From: Gallintestinimicrobium propionicum
GTDB lineage: Bacteria > Bacillota > Clostridia > Lachnospirales > Lachnospiraceae
Assembly: GCF_025567525.1 (NCBI RefSeq)
Contig: NZ_JAOQJY010000006.1
Location: 1-64,000 of the forward strand
Length of the DNA: 64,000 nucleotides
Reading direction: 5' to 3'
Both the position numbers and the translations under genes were made by a program. Below, one piece after another: positions 1 to 9,276 of this stretch (within the stretch, counting starts at the first letter, position 1; each line of letters starts with the position of its first letter). The notes under the pieces were generated by a model. It was not told the DNA's origin. It saw nothing but the letters and a program-made list of their open reading frames with translations, and made no database searches.

Positions 1-185
1 CCAGTTCTCCGAACAACGGAAAACCGTTGCTCGTGCGCAGACTTTTTACCGTCTGCGAACGAGTCGCACTGACCCAGAAATCCTCAGAGGCTTGCTGTCC
101 TTCCCCTTTGGTATTTACAATGATTGTGTTTACGAGCTTGGTTGGCGCGGCTCTGCTCCGGCTGGTCGGCTCTCTGTGCAATCTC
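1..185 (-). other. Unassigned open frame running off the left edge
   Basis: On the minus strand an open frame without stops runs from inside the end of the next gene to base 1. It includes the peptide KLVNTIIVNTKGEGQQ followed by ASEDFWVSATRSQ. I see no start codon with a ribosome binding site, and the peptide is not one I recognise. A second minus frame, directly continuing the stop of the neighbouring gene, is open for about 33 codons. This may be the remains of a longer gene or non-coding flank of an accessory region. Confidence 0.2.
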
Positions 186-1356
186 TTAGTATCCCTCGTT
201 CACAACTTCCCATGTTTCATTATTCAGTTGTAAAGTGATTGTGCGATTAGGCCCTTGAATTACTCCGTCCTTGCTTGCACACACAGAAAAAATAATTTTA
301 TTTTCTGTCTGGCTCTTTAATTCCAAAGAAACAACTTCAAAGACTGTATTCTCATAATAGGCTCTGGCTGCTTCATCTGCTATTTTCAACTCATCATTGG
401 GTGCTGCTTCTGTAATAGAAATTAAATTGCCAATCGGGGGAGTCGATTCTTGAAAAAAGTCCGAGCAGACTATTTGTACCCACGTACCAGTTTTTAATTT
501 CCAATCTTTTTGTTCCTCTGTCAATTCAAACAGCACTTTATCATAGCTTAGTCCTGAATTTTCCTCGACATCAACAAGAATAATGGGAACTAAACTTTCA
601 ATCACATTGTCAATGATTGTTCCTGTGAAAGTAATACTATTTGGAATGACAATTTGCTCTGGTTCATTCGGATCTGCTTCTTTGTAATTATCCTCTATAA
701 CAGGTGCGGCACCGATTGCTTCGCTATCGGGACGATTTATAAAAGTATCTTCTTCGCTGATTTGGTAATCATCAAAGGACGCAAAGAATCTACCGTCATC
801 TAACAGAGAGATTGTAATTGCCTTTGTTGTAGTTTTTCCGTTTTCAAATGTAATCTCCATGACGATAATATCATTCCGCATTTCCTCCGGCAAAGCTGCA
901 ATCGTACTGTCCTCATTGTCAGTCAGTTCCCGAATGATAGCATTAGGCACCCAGCTGATCGTCAAATAATAATATTCGCTTTCGTCCTCCCCATAGGCAA
1001 CGGTAAAGTTCTGGGCGTTCCCATATTCATCTCTTTTTTCTGTCCAGTCCCAAAAATTGATTTGCTGGTTTTTGCAAGAAAAACGGACTGTAGCAATATC
1101 TTTGCCAGAAAGATAGAACATCAACGGCTGTCCTTTCATCTCTCCGCTATCGCTGATTGTACCGCTATTCATTACCGCGCCGGCTGCGGTAATTTCTTCA
1201 TTTGTGCCATAAGCATAAGCCGATACAATCATACCGCCGGAAAAAGGGGCAAGTATGCCGCCTACGGCAATCACGATTGCGAGACAAGCCGCAACCGCGC
1301 CCACTTTAATCCAAAAGGGCTTTTTATTTTTCTGCTCCTAACGCTGTGTTGTTCAT
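186..1356 (-). pseudogene. Frameshifted membrane-anchored extracytoplasmic protein
   Basis: The body of the gene (ending at 186) is open up to about 1325. It encodes one hydrophobic segment (GAVAACLAIVIAVGG) followed by about 345 mostly polar, acidic residues, so it is a single-pass protein with a large outside domain. The only good start is the ATG at 1354-1356, preceded by GGAGGTCCATT, but that frame stops after ten codons at an A5-T-A5 tract. Removing the single T joins MNNTALGAEK directly to KKPFWIKVGAVA in the body frame. The layout (short basic KKPFW stretch, then one membrane helix) is like sigma-factor-linked membrane proteins of Firmicutes, but no sigma gene is adjacent and the N-terminal cytoplasmic part is very short. 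The function is unknown. It is either a recent pseudogene, a sequencing error, or recoded at the A-rich tract. Confidence 0.6.
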
Positions 1357-1419
1357 AATGGACCTCCATTTCATTATTTCATGTGTTTGTTGCACCTAAA
1401 ACCATTCACAAATGCGCAA

Positions 1420-1453
1420 AAAGGACATTCCTAAGTAATTAGAAATGTCCTTT
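1420..1453 (-). terminator. Intrinsic terminator downstream of hemZ
   Basis: A perfect 10-bp inverted repeat (AAAGGACATT / AATGTCCTTT) with a 14-nt loop. Read on the minus strand the second arm runs into TTTTT. It lies about 100 bp past the hemZ stop and before the broken membrane gene. Confidence 0.65.
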
Positions 1454-1554
1454 GGTTTCGATGTTACTGTCACGAGTAACAAACTGTTGCACCTGTACGG
1501 TTTTGTTGTACTCATTTTTCCATAACACGTTACAATATTTTATTGAAAATCCAA

Positions 1555-3003
1555 CTATTCTTCTGAGAATAACCGCTGTTTGCGCTGTATCATCTCATCG
1601 ATTCTCTCGATATACTGCCCGACATCCTTGACATTGTCACAGCGTTCGATTCTGCCATCGCCATAGACGCGTTTGGAGATGGTTCCTGCACCGAGTGCCA
1701 TGATCGTCTGGACCTCCTCCATAATTAAAATATTATAAATACCCGCCTTCTTCGGTTTTGCATAGCCGACATTTTCGAAATTGCCGGACATATTTTTCTG
1801 TCGGTAGAGATAATACGGTTCCATGCCCATCTGCTTTGCCCCCTGGGCAGCGATCGCCATCGTTTTGTCCGTGTTGTGCAGCGTGCTGATGCCGTGCTCC
1901 AAAATCCACTGGCTCAGCCTGGAAGCCCGCTTAATTGCAAGAGAATGTACCGTCAGGCTGTCGGGTCCAAGCTCCTGCACTCGGTGGATTGTCTCTTCGA
2001 CATCTTCCTTCGTTTCTCCCGGCAGCCCGAGAATCAGGTCCATATTGATATTATCAAAGCCTTCCTCCCGCGCCAGCCGAAATGCCTCAACCGTCTGCGC
2101 CACAGTATGCCGACGACCGATCAGATCAAGGGTTTCCTGCTTCATCGTCTGTGGATTGACCGAAATTCTCGTCACACCATAACGCTTCATCACACGCAGT
2201 TTCTCTGCCGTAATACTATCCGCGCGCCCTGCTTCTACCGTAAACTCCCGCACCTGTGACCAGTCAAGCGTATTTTGAAGCTTCAAAAAAAGCCGCTCCA
2301 ATTCCTCTGGTTCCAGTGTAGTCGGCGTGCCGCCGCCAATATAAACGCTGTCCAAAACGCGGTCTGCGCAGGCTTCTTTTACGAAATCGATTTCCTTTTC
2401 CACGGCGCTTAGATAGTCGCTCACGCGATTTTTCCATGCACAGATCGGAAAAGAGGTAAAGGAACAATACAAACAGGTCGTTGGGCAGAACGGAATCCCG
2501 ATATAAAGGCTGTATCCTTCCTCATAATGAATTCCGGATAAAATCTGCATTTCCCGTTTGGCAATGTCAATCGACAGCTCCGTTTTTTCTTTCGATGCCA
2601 GATAGGTATGCTCCATATAGGCAGCGACTTCCTGTTCTGTTTGTCCCTGTTCCAGAAGCTGTTTCGCAATTTTCGTCGGACGAATACCGGTCAGGGTTCC
2701 CCAGGGAAGCGTCTTTCCTGTTTCTTCGGAAAGGAGCGCGTACAAAAGCTGTTTTAAATCGTTTTTAACCGTTCCCCTGTCCTCCGGCGTCTTTAGATTG
2801 ACTGTTTTAGTCCCTCCATTTTCAATTCCTGCGCAGATGGACGTCTCATCAAATTCCACGAAAAACGCCGGCAGCCCGGCGTCACTTCGTTCTTCTTTGG
2901 TTCCTTTTACAAAAACTTTGATCTCCTGCTCCGGATAAAAGGCCTTTACCAGAGAATGGATATCATATGCATATCTGTCTTCATTTAACGTTACAATAAT
3001 CAT
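1555..3003 (-). CDS. hemZ: HemZ-type radical SAM coproporphyrinogen dehydrogenase
   Basis: Oxygen-independent coproporphyrinogen III oxidase homologue of the HemZ branch, a radical SAM enzyme expected to decarboxylate propionate side chains of porphyrin precursors or act on a related tetrapyrrole. The 4Fe-4S cluster motif CPTTCLYC is at about residues 173-180, and the SAM-binding GGGTPT is at about 223-228. The N-terminal MIIVTLNEDRYAYDI domain is typical of HemZ and absent from HemN. An upstream ATG at 3099 would overlap the previous gene by 92 bp. I prefer the ATG at 3001-3003, which gives 482 residues and sits 4 bp after the previous stop. It forms an operon with the MBL hydrolase and rel. 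The HemZ substrate in heme-poor clostridia is not certain. Confidence 0.88.
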   Translation of the reverse strand: MIIVTLNEDRYAYDIHSLVKAFYPEQEIKVFVKGTKEERSDAGLPAFFVEFDETSICAGIENGGTKTVNLKTPEDRGTVKNDLKQLLYALLSEETGKTLPWGTLTGIRPTKIAKQLLEQGQTEQEVAAYMEHTYLASKEKTELSIDIAKREMQILSGIHYEEGYSLYIGIPFCPTTCLYCSFTSFPICAWKNRVSDYLSAVEKEIDFVKEACADRVLDSVYIGGGTPTTLEPEELERLFLKLQNTLDWSQVREFTVEAGRADSITAEKLRVMKRYGVTRISVNPQTMKQETLDLIGRRHTVAQTVEAFRLAREEGFDNINMDLILGLPGETKEDVEETIHRVQELGPDSLTVHSLAIKRASRLSQWILEHGISTLHNTDKTMAIAAQGAKQMGMEPYYLYRQKNMSGNFENVGYAKPKKAGIYNILIMEEVQTIMALGAGTISKRVYGDGRIERCDNVKDVGQYIERIDEMIQRKQRLFSEE

Positions 3004-3007
3004 CTTT

Positions 3008-3640
3008 TTACTGGCAGTAGGGATTGTACTGCTTCTCCCTTCCAATTGTAGTAATATCTCCGTGTCCCGGATAAACTTTTGTATCTTCCGGAAGGACAAA
3101 GAGTTTTTCTTTCACAGAGCGTACCAGACTGCTCATGCTGCCGGTCGGGAAATCTGTTCTGCCGACCGATTCCTCAAACAGCGTATCGCCGGAGAATAAG
3201 AAACCGCCCTCTTTACAGTAATAGCAGCATCCGCCTACAGTATGCCCTGGCGTTGCAATGACCTGAAATGAAATCCCCGCAGTTTCCACTGTCTGTCCGT
3301 CTGTCAGCCATTCATCCGCTTCGATCGTCACAACAGGGGGCATCTGAGCAGATAGGTTTAACTCCGGCGTCCGGCAGACTTTCTTCTCTTCTGCCAATGC
3401 ATACACCTTTGCGCCGGATGCTTTTTTTAATTCTGCTGCGCCGCCAATATGGTCAAAATGACCGTGTGTCAGAAGAATCGCTTCCACAGTAAAGTCCTTT
3501 TCGGAGAGCAATTTGAAAATCCCTGCTCCGTTTTCCGCAGGATCGACTACGACCGCCTTTGTCCCGCCTTCCCGGTATAAAAAATAACAGTTTGTTGCGC
3601 AGACACCCATCGTCTTTCGCCCAATTTTAATTTCAGACAT
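3008..3640 (-). CDS. MBL-fold metallohydrolase (glyoxalase II-like)
   Basis: A 210-residue cytoplasmic metallo-beta-lactamase fold hydrolase of the small glyoxalase II/YqgX-like group. The metal motif HGHFDH is at residues 59-64, followed by further ligands in ATPGHT, in SGDTLF and in YPGHGD. It probably hydrolyses a thioester such as a glutathione- or bacillithiol-type S-acyl compound, but the substrate cannot be read from the sequence. The longer open frame to 3766 starts inside the rel stop and has no ribosome binding site. The ATG at 3640 is preceded by AAAGGAAAACGA, so I use it. It lies between rel and hemZ, an arrangement seen in many Clostridia. Confidence 0.85.
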   Translation of the reverse strand: MSEIKIGRKTMGVCATNCYFLYREGGTKAVVVDPAENGAGIFKLLSEKDFTVEAILLTHGHFDHIGGAAELKKASGAKVYALAEEKKVCRTPELNLSAQMPPVVTIEADEWLTDGQTVETAGISFQVIATPGHTVGGCCYYCKEGGFLFSGDTLFEESVGRTDFPTGSMSSLVRSVKEKLFVLPEDTKVYPGHGDITTIGREKQYNPYCQ

Positions 3641-3765
3641 TCGTTTTCCTTTCCCAGACGCCAAGCGGCAAATCGCTATTTTCCGATAGCATTGCAAACG
3701 TTGAAACGCCGCCAATTCCATATCGGCTTTCCCAATACCTGCTCGTACCTGCCGCCGGCATCGCA

Positions 3766-6096
3766 TCAGCCCGTTGTACGCTCAATATCGATGACGCTTT
3801 CGATGTTGCGCAGCTTCGCTACGATCTGATTTAACTCTTCCCTGCTACTGATCTCAAATGAAGTAGACAATGTAGCAATTCCCTGCTTGTTCGTTCTCGT
3901 ATTCATCGTCTGGATATCAATATTGCGCTCCGTCAGCGTTTTACTGATGTCTGCTAAAAGTCCGCTTCTGTTATGTGCAAAGATATTGATCTCCGCCATA
4001 TATTTCTCACCATCTGCGCCAGTATCTGAGGGCTCCCACTCCGCTTCAATGAGTCTGGCACGTTCGATCTCCGGCAGGTTTAATACATTGATACAGTCCG
4101 TCCGGTGGATCGAAATCCCCCGTCCTCTTGTCACAAAGCCGACGATCTCATCCCCGGGCACAGGAGAGCAGCATTTGGAAAAACGTACTGCCACGTCATG
4201 AATCCCCTTGACCACGATGCCGTTTTTACTGTGGGGGTGCATCTGCTTCGCCTGATTGGCATTATTTTCTGCAATGGAGGCAAGCACTTCTTCATTGGTC
4301 ATCACCTTCGGATGGTCTTTCTCATAAAGCTCCTGCATCCGATTGGCAATCTGACCTTCCTTGAGCGCGCCATGTCCGATCGCCGCCAGCACGCTGTCCC
4401 AGTCCATAAAGCCGTATTTCTTCATGACAGCTGCCTGATATTCCGGCTTCATAATTTCGCCCAGGTTGATCGAACGTGCCTTACAGTAGGTGTTGAACTG
4501 ATCCTTGCCCTTAGTGATATTTTCTTCCTTGACTTCGTTTTTGAACCACTGGTTGATCTTGTTTTTCGCCTGCGTACTCTTGACTACCGTAAGCCAGTCA
4601 CGGCTCGGTCCCTTGGAATTCTGCGAAGTCAGAATTTCCACGCGGTCGCCGTTTTGGATTTCGTAATCAATCGTCACAAGCTTTCCGTTGACCCGCGCCC
4701 CGATCATCTTGTTGCCGACTGCAGTATGGACGCTGTAGGCAAAATCAATGGGTGTAGAGCCTGCAGGCAAGGTCTTGACGTCGCCGGTCGGCGTAAAACA
4801 GTATACGCTGTCGGAAAACAGATCCAGATCGCTTTTCAGCATGTTCATGAATTCTTTGTTATCCGACATCTCGCGCTGCCATTCCAGAATCTGACGCAGC
4901 CATGCCAGCTTTTCTTCTTCCTGTGCCTCAACCTTTTTGCCGTCGGAGGCTTCTTTATATTTCCAGTGGGCGGCGATACCGTATTCCGCCACACGATGCA
5001 TTTCATAAGTTCTGATCTGAATCTCGAAGGGCTGCCCGGAGCTTCCAATCAACGTCGTGTGCAGAGACTGATACATGTTTGCCTTGGGCATCGCAATATA
5101 ATCCTTGAAACGCCCCGGAATCGGCTTGTACATCTCGTGGATTACGCCCAGCGCCGCATAACAGTCCTTAACCGTATCTACGATAATCCGGACAGCAAAC
5201 AGGTCATAAATCTGGTCGATGGTCTTATGCTGGTTCTTCATCTTTTTGTAAATGCTGAAGAAATGCTTGATACGACCATCAATCTTAGCTTCGATTCCCG
5301 CCTTTTTGATGTGCTCGGAAACCTCGTCCACGATTCCCTGAATATACTTTTCGCGCTCGCTTTTGCGCATCGCGATCTTGTCCACCAGATCATAATAAAC
5401 GTCCGGTTCGAGATATTTTAACGAAAGATCGTCCAGTTCTACCTTGATCTTGGAAATACCGAGACGCTGTGCAATGGGCGCATAGATGTCCATCGTCTCC
5501 CGCGCAATCCGGATCTGCTTTTCGTGGGGCATATGCTTGAGGGTGCGCATATTGTGGAGGCGGTCCGCCAGCTTGATCATGATTACGCGGATATCCTTCG
5601 CCATCGCCATGAACATCTTGCGCAGGTTCTCCGCCTGCATCTCCAGCTGTGCTTCTGTCTTATTGCCGGAATTGTCCGCAAGATGCAGATGCTGCAGCTT
5701 GGTCACGCCGTCCACCAAAAAGGCAACGTCCGTTCCGAACTGTTCTCCGACCTGTTCGACCGTCATCACGGTATCTTCCACCACATCGTGCAGAAGTCCC
5801 GCCACGATCGTCTCCTTATCCAGCTCCAGATCCGCCAGGATAATCGCCACGCACAGCGGATGGATGATGTAAGGCTCGCCGGATTTACGCACCTGTCCCT
5901 GATGGGCGTTATCTGCCAGCCGATACGCTTTTTCAATCATGGAAATATCATCCGAAGGATGATACTTGCGCACCCGCTCGATCAGGTCCTGATATAGTTC
6001 TTCCGGGCTTATAAATTCCTGAATGCTCTCAATTCGTCCGTCATCCAGCACCAGCTTGGTTTTCGGCTCTTTTGATCTGTCTTCCGTTCTATCCAT
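3766..6096 (-). CDS. rel: Bifunctional (p)ppGpp synthetase/hydrolase Rel
   Basis: Long RSH protein (776 residues) that makes and degrades the stringent-response alarmone (p)ppGpp. Domains in order are: an HD hydrolase with HPLCVAIILADL followed by LLHDVVEDT (about residues 79-111); a synthetase domain with GRFKDYIAMPKAN; a TGS domain starting VYCFTPTGDVKTLPAG; a zinc-finger-like segment with HDVAVRFSKCCSPVPGDE; and a C-terminal ACT domain. Both catalytic halves look intact, so it is predicted to be bifunctional. The GTG at 6105 is in frame, but AAGGTG is correctly spaced for the ATG at 6096, which I use. It is separated from apt by a strong terminator and is first in an operon with the MBL hydrolase and hemZ. 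Confidence 0.95.
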   Translation of the reverse strand: MDRTEDRSKEPKTKLVLDDGRIESIQEFISPEELYQDLIERVRKYHPSDDISMIEKAYRLADNAHQGQVRKSGEPYIIHPLCVAIILADLELDKETIVAGLLHDVVEDTVMTVEQVGEQFGTDVAFLVDGVTKLQHLHLADNSGNKTEAQLEMQAENLRKMFMAMAKDIRVIMIKLADRLHNMRTLKHMPHEKQIRIARETMDIYAPIAQRLGISKIKVELDDLSLKYLEPDVYYDLVDKIAMRKSEREKYIQGIVDEVSEHIKKAGIEAKIDGRIKHFFSIYKKMKNQHKTIDQIYDLFAVRIIVDTVKDCYAALGVIHEMYKPIPGRFKDYIAMPKANMYQSLHTTLIGSSGQPFEIQIRTYEMHRVAEYGIAAHWKYKEASDGKKVEAQEEEKLAWLRQILEWQREMSDNKEFMNMLKSDLDLFSDSVYCFTPTGDVKTLPAGSTPIDFAYSVHTAVGNKMIGARVNGKLVTIDYEIQNGDRVEILTSQNSKGPSRDWLTVVKSTQAKNKINQWFKNEVKEENITKGKDQFNTYCKARSINLGEIMKPEYQAAVMKKYGFMDWDSVLAAIGHGALKEGQIANRMQELYEKDHPKVMTNEEVLASIAENNANQAKQMHPHSKNGIVVKGIHDVAVRFSKCCSPVPGDEIVGFVTRGRGISIHRTDCINVLNLPEIERARLIEAEWEPSDTGADGEKYMAEINIFAHNRSGLLADISKTLTERNIDIQTMNTRTNKQGIATLSTSFEISSREELNQIVAKLRNIESVIDIERTTG

Positions 6097-6140
6097 CTTC
6101 CGCACACCTTACCATCGTCCAGTTTTATCAGTTTCTGCCA

Positions 6141-6167
6141 AAAAAGAGTTACGACGTAACTCTTTTT
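6141..6167 (-). terminator. Intrinsic terminator between apt and rel
   Basis: A perfect 12-bp stem AAAAAGAGTTAC / GTAACTCTTTTT with a 3-nt loop. On the minus strand it is followed by T6. It begins 11 bp after the apt stop, so it should end apt transcription and insulate rel. Confidence 0.85.
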
Positions 6168-6177
6168 CGAAAATCAA

Positions 6178-6702
6178 TTATTTGCCTTCATATACAATTG
6201 CGGAATCCAGACGATATCCTGCAATTGCTTCTCTTCCCTTCAGCCCTGCCAGCTCGATCAAAACCAACACGCCTGCAACCTCGCCGCCCAGTCTCTCTAC
6301 CAGGGAGATCATCGCCTGAGTCGTGCCGCCGGTTGCGATCAGGTCATCTACGATCAGCACTTTCTGTCCGGGTTTAATAGAGGTCTTGTGCATTTCGATT
6401 ACTGCCGTGCCGTATTCCAGAGAATATTCCTGAGACACGGTTTCACAGGGCAGCTTGCCCTTTTTGCGGATCAGTGCAAAGGGCTTATGCAGGTTATATG
6501 CGATGGGTGCACCGAAAATAAAACCTCTGGACTCTGCGCCTACGACTACGTCAAACTCCAGATCCTTTACCAGATCCTGCATGGTATCGACTGCGAGGTG
6601 CATGCCGTCAGCATCCTCCAGCACGCTCGTAACATCTCTGAAAATAATTCCCTCCTGCGGGAAATCCGGTATACTTCTTACATATTCTTCCAGTTTTTTC
6701 AT
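6178..6702 (-). CDS. apt: Adenine phosphoribosyltransferase
   Basis: Purine salvage enzyme converting adenine and PRPP to AMP in the cytoplasm. The 174-residue length is normal for the family. The PRPP-binding loop VLIVDDLIATGGTT is present in the C-terminal half, and the start KKLEEYVRSIPDFPQEGIIF is characteristic. The stop is followed by the terminator at 6141-6167, so it appears monocistronic or the last gene of its unit. In many Firmicutes apt sits next to rel, as here. Confidence 0.95.
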   Translation of the reverse strand: MKKLEEYVRSIPDFPQEGIIFRDVTSVLEDADGMHLAVDTMQDLVKDLEFDVVVGAESRGFIFGAPIAYNLHKPFALIRKKGKLPCETVSQEYSLEYGTAVIEMHKTSIKPGQKVLIVDDLIATGGTTQAMISLVERLGGEVAGVLVLIELAGLKGREAIAGYRLDSAIVYEGK

Positions 6703-6810
6703 TTTCCTATGCCTCTTTTTCTTCTCTTTTCTTTAAAATGGAACCCTGTCAAACGGGACTTATCGATGTTATCATTATATTATTTTCCTTCATTAAAGTC
6801 AATACAGCCG

Positions 6811-6859
6811 AAAGCCCGGATTTTCCCTGCCATGACAGCATCTGAAAAATCCGGGCTTT
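6811..6859. terminator. Hairpin between serpin and apt genes
   Basis: A 14-bp perfect inverted repeat (AAAGCCCGGATTTT / AAAATCCGGGCTTT) with a 21-nt loop. It lies about 70 bp past the serpin stop and 109 bp before the apt start. There is no clean T tract on the minus strand, so termination of the serpin transcript is likely but not certain. Confidence 0.6.
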
Positions 6860-6928
6860 CTTATTCCTTATTCTGATGAAAAAATGTTATTATACCAGCC
6901 AGTGCTTTGTTTCAACCTCTGCTGCGAC

Positions 6929-8308
6929 TTATAAGTGGTTCACCACACCCGTAAAGAGGATTTGATCGCCTGCGTCTTCGCCGTTTCCGGTTAAAACAAA
7001 CGCAAACGGGCTGTCAAAGGTAAGCTCTATCGGATCGGTTTCGGGCATCAGCGCCATTTTTTCCAGTCCCATCGCGGTAACTGCGGCAGCTGTCAGTCCG
7101 TTTTCGTCCACCTCAACCATTGCACTCTGCAGTGCACTCGAAATATAGAGAGCCTCGTTATCCAGAACCTCTGTCAGCGCAGCGTCTGTTGCCTGCATCA
7201 GCGGAATCCCCATGGCTTCCAGAGCCTCTTTGATCGAGAATACATTGCTTTCCAGCTTAAACTTGGGCAAAGAAAGCTGTACGCAGCGGTAATCCGCTCC
7301 GCTGATTTTCTGCAGCTTTTCTGTCGTCAGGCTCTGCAGTACCTCTTCCGCACTATAGCCGTCTTTGGGCAGGCACAGAACCATCTGTCCTCCGCTTGTC
7401 GTCCAGAGCACGATAGCCTGCATCGTCTCGTCCTCATAATAAATGCCGTCGCTTAGCTTCTGATTCATAAACTCTGCATTCTCGTCCTGCTTTGCGCCGT
7501 GGAACGTGCCCTCCGTCGTATTTTCTTCCAAAAACGGGCTGCTCCAGCTGTCCGAAAAATACAATGCATTCGCAATCGCCGCTACCGTATCCGCATCGAA
7601 GGAGTCCACAATCTCTACAATCTTTCCATCGGTCTTCTCTGAGGCCCAGCTGTTGATGGCATTTGCTGCAGAGGAATCCGAAAAGTCAACCGAAAAGAGT
7701 TTTCCATCGTAATTGTCCGAAAACAGCTGTTCAAACGTCTGATTTACCGCTGCATCCTTTTGAACAAACAATGCATTTGCGATTTTCAGTGGGCTTTCAA
7801 ACGTTTCTCCATATTCTTCGTAGCTTTTTCTGCGTTCCTCCTGGGAAAGCCCGGCATTGACCGCCTTTACCGTCTGATTTAACGTTTCAGCGTCGATCCC
7901 GGCTTCGCCGATCACTTTCAACAGCTGTTCCTGTGTTGCCCCGCTGCAGCCGTTTACCAGCGCCGCCAGGGGCAGCCATGCGGAATACGGGGATGCGATC
8001 AAGTTTTCTCCCTCTTTTTTCTGCTTCAGCAAAGCCTCCGTAAAACGCAGTGCAAAGCCGTTTTCCTCATCCCGCGCAACATCCTGATCCTGTGTCTTAT
8101 CTGCAGCCGTCTGATTTTTTTCATCCGTTTCAGACGTCTGATCCTGTTTTTTTGAATCGCTTGTCTCCATAGACTGCGCTTCTTCCGTTTCCGTCCGGGT
8201 CTGTGCAGGCTCTTCCCCGATACTCTTTTGTCCGCAGCCGCTAAATAACATTCCCTGTGCCAGCAGGCTCAGGCTCATAAAAAGTGCAAGCATCTGTTTT
8301 TTTCTCAT
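6929..8308 (-). CDS. Lipoprotein serpin (serine protease inhibitor)
   Basis: A 459-residue secreted lipoprotein. It has an N-terminal signal with lipobox LFSGC (Cys25), an acidic linker rich in E, Q, T and D to about residue 80, then a full serpin domain. Conserved serpin pieces include NALYFSDSW and the C-terminal FDSPFAFVLTGNGE. The hinge of the reactive-centre loop is VDENGLTAAAVTAM (400-413). Counting P15 as Gly404 puts P1 at Met418 and P1' at Ala419, which would suit an elastase- or subtilisin-like protease; this assignment is an inference. Gut bacterial serpins are known to inhibit host or microbial serine proteases by suicide trapping. Anchoring would place this one on the outer face of the membrane. 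It is a single-gene unit with AGGAAGGAAA upstream of the ATG. Confidence 0.9.
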   Translation of the reverse strand: MRKKQMLALFMSLSLLAQGMLFSGCGQKSIGEEPAQTRTETEEAQSMETSDSKKQDQTSETDEKNQTAADKTQDQDVARDEENGFALRFTEALLKQKKEGENLIASPYSAWLPLAALVNGCSGATQEQLLKVIGEAGIDAETLNQTVKAVNAGLSQEERRKSYEEYGETFESPLKIANALFVQKDAAVNQTFEQLFSDNYDGKLFSVDFSDSSAANAINSWASEKTDGKIVEIVDSFDADTVAAIANALYFSDSWSSPFLEENTTEGTFHGAKQDENAEFMNQKLSDGIYYEDETMQAIVLWTTSGGQMVLCLPKDGYSAEEVLQSLTTEKLQKISGADYRCVQLSLPKFKLESNVFSIKEALEAMGIPLMQATDAALTEVLDNEALYISSALQSAMVEVDENGLTAAAVTAMGLEKMALMPETDPIELTFDSPFAFVLTGNGEDAGDQILFTGVVNHL

Positions 8309-8363
8309 ATCCGAAATTTCCTTCCTATATGGTGTTGTAAAATCGACAGTTTTTCAACCCTCC

Positions 8364-8384
8364 CGGCAGGAAATCGTCCTGCCG
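8364..8384. repeat. Short hairpin downstream of DUF218 gene
   Basis: An 8-bp perfect inverted repeat CGGCAGGA / TCCTGCCG with a 5-nt loop, in the 150-bp space between the DUF218 gene stop and the serpin start. It could be a weak terminator for the upstream gene. No T tract follows directly. Confidence 0.4.
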
Positions 8385-8458
8385 CAGGATTCTTTTGTGC
8401 CCTGCTATCTACATACACGCAGACAGCTGCCGTCCGGTTTCACATAGTTTGAAAATTT

Positions 8459-9238
8459 TTAAAAAAATTTCAGGTTGCCATATAGTCTGTCCTTCACGAT
8501 ACCAAAACATTCCCGCAGCACATTATTGGGCAGAAAATAAACACCGGAATCCGCAGAAATCCCGACCGGATCTAAAAAGCCCTGCTGTTTTGCCAGCTGC
8601 AGGCTTCTGTAAACATGAAAATTGCTTGTCACAATGCCGACCTTCTGAACCTCCTGCGGAATCAGCTTTCTGGAAAAGCGCAGATTTTCTACGGTGTTGG
8701 TGGACTGGTCTTCTAAAATCAGCCGTTTGGGGTCAATTCCTTTTTTTACCAGATCATCATACATACCCTGTGCCTCGCTGACCGGCTCGTTGCTGCCCTG
8801 CCCGCCGGACAGTACGCAGAGCGTCTCCGGATTTTCCGTCAGATAGGTATATGCCCGACGCAGCCGCTTTTCCAGAACGACACTGGGCCCGCTTTGCTTC
8901 ATCTGTGCACCCAACACAATAAGATAGGAAAGCTGCTGCTCCCCTTTTGCAGAAAAGGTGCTGCCAATCAGGACCAACAGAGCGCACAGACAGGTAATCC
9001 CCACGCCTGCAAGCACGCCGATTCCCGCCCGCAGTCCGATTGGCAAACGCATCCAGAGCCCTTTTTGTACAAAAAAGCCGAACAGACCAAACAGTGCCGT
9101 CCCTGCCAGCCAGATCAGGTAAAATTTCGTTCCGGCAGCCTTGGTTGCAACCACACCAACACAATATACCAGACACAGTGCCGCCAGCACATAACAGAGC
9201 ATCGCCATTTTCATTCTCCTCGTCCGCTTCTTCTCCAT
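8459..9238 (-). CDS. DUF218 (YdcF/ElyC/SanA-like) membrane protein
   Basis: A 259-residue membrane protein with three hydrophobic segments in the first 110 residues, followed by a DUF218 domain (LIVLGAQM, then VLSGGQGSNEPVSEAQ and EDQSTNTVENLRFS). Relatives in other bacteria affect cell-envelope integrity or peptidoglycan and polysaccharide metabolism, but their reaction is unknown. The open frame extends to 9367 into the asparaginase gene. The ATG at 9238 has GGAG six bases upstream (GGAGATTAAA) and starts MEKKRTRR. The ATG at 9250 is the alternative. It follows asparaginase closely, so the two may be cotranscribed. Confidence 0.8.
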   Translation of the reverse strand: MEKKRTRRMKMAMLCYVLAALCLVYCVGVVATKAAGTKFYLIWLAGTALFGLFGFFVQKGLWMRLPIGLRAGIGVLAGVGITCLCALLVLIGSTFSAKGEQQLSYLIVLGAQMKQSGPSVVLEKRLRRAYTYLTENPETLCVLSGGQGSNEPVSEAQGMYDDLVKKGIDPKRLILEDQSTNTVENLRFSRKLIPQEVQKVGIVTSNFHVYRSLQLAKQQGFLDPVGISADSGVYFLPNNVLRECFGIVKDRLYGNLKFF

Positions 9239-9276
9239 TTTAATCTCCATCCCGCATACAGTTTTATCCAAACGGT

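Noticed and set aside
3004..3099. Longer N terminus for hemZ
   Set aside because: It would overlap the MBL gene by 92 bp and adds residues unlike the family; the ATG at 3003 is better.
4105..5421. 438-codon plus-strand open frame
   Set aside because: It lies entirely inside rel on the other strand, has no ribosome site, and rel is unmistakable; it is a shadow frame.
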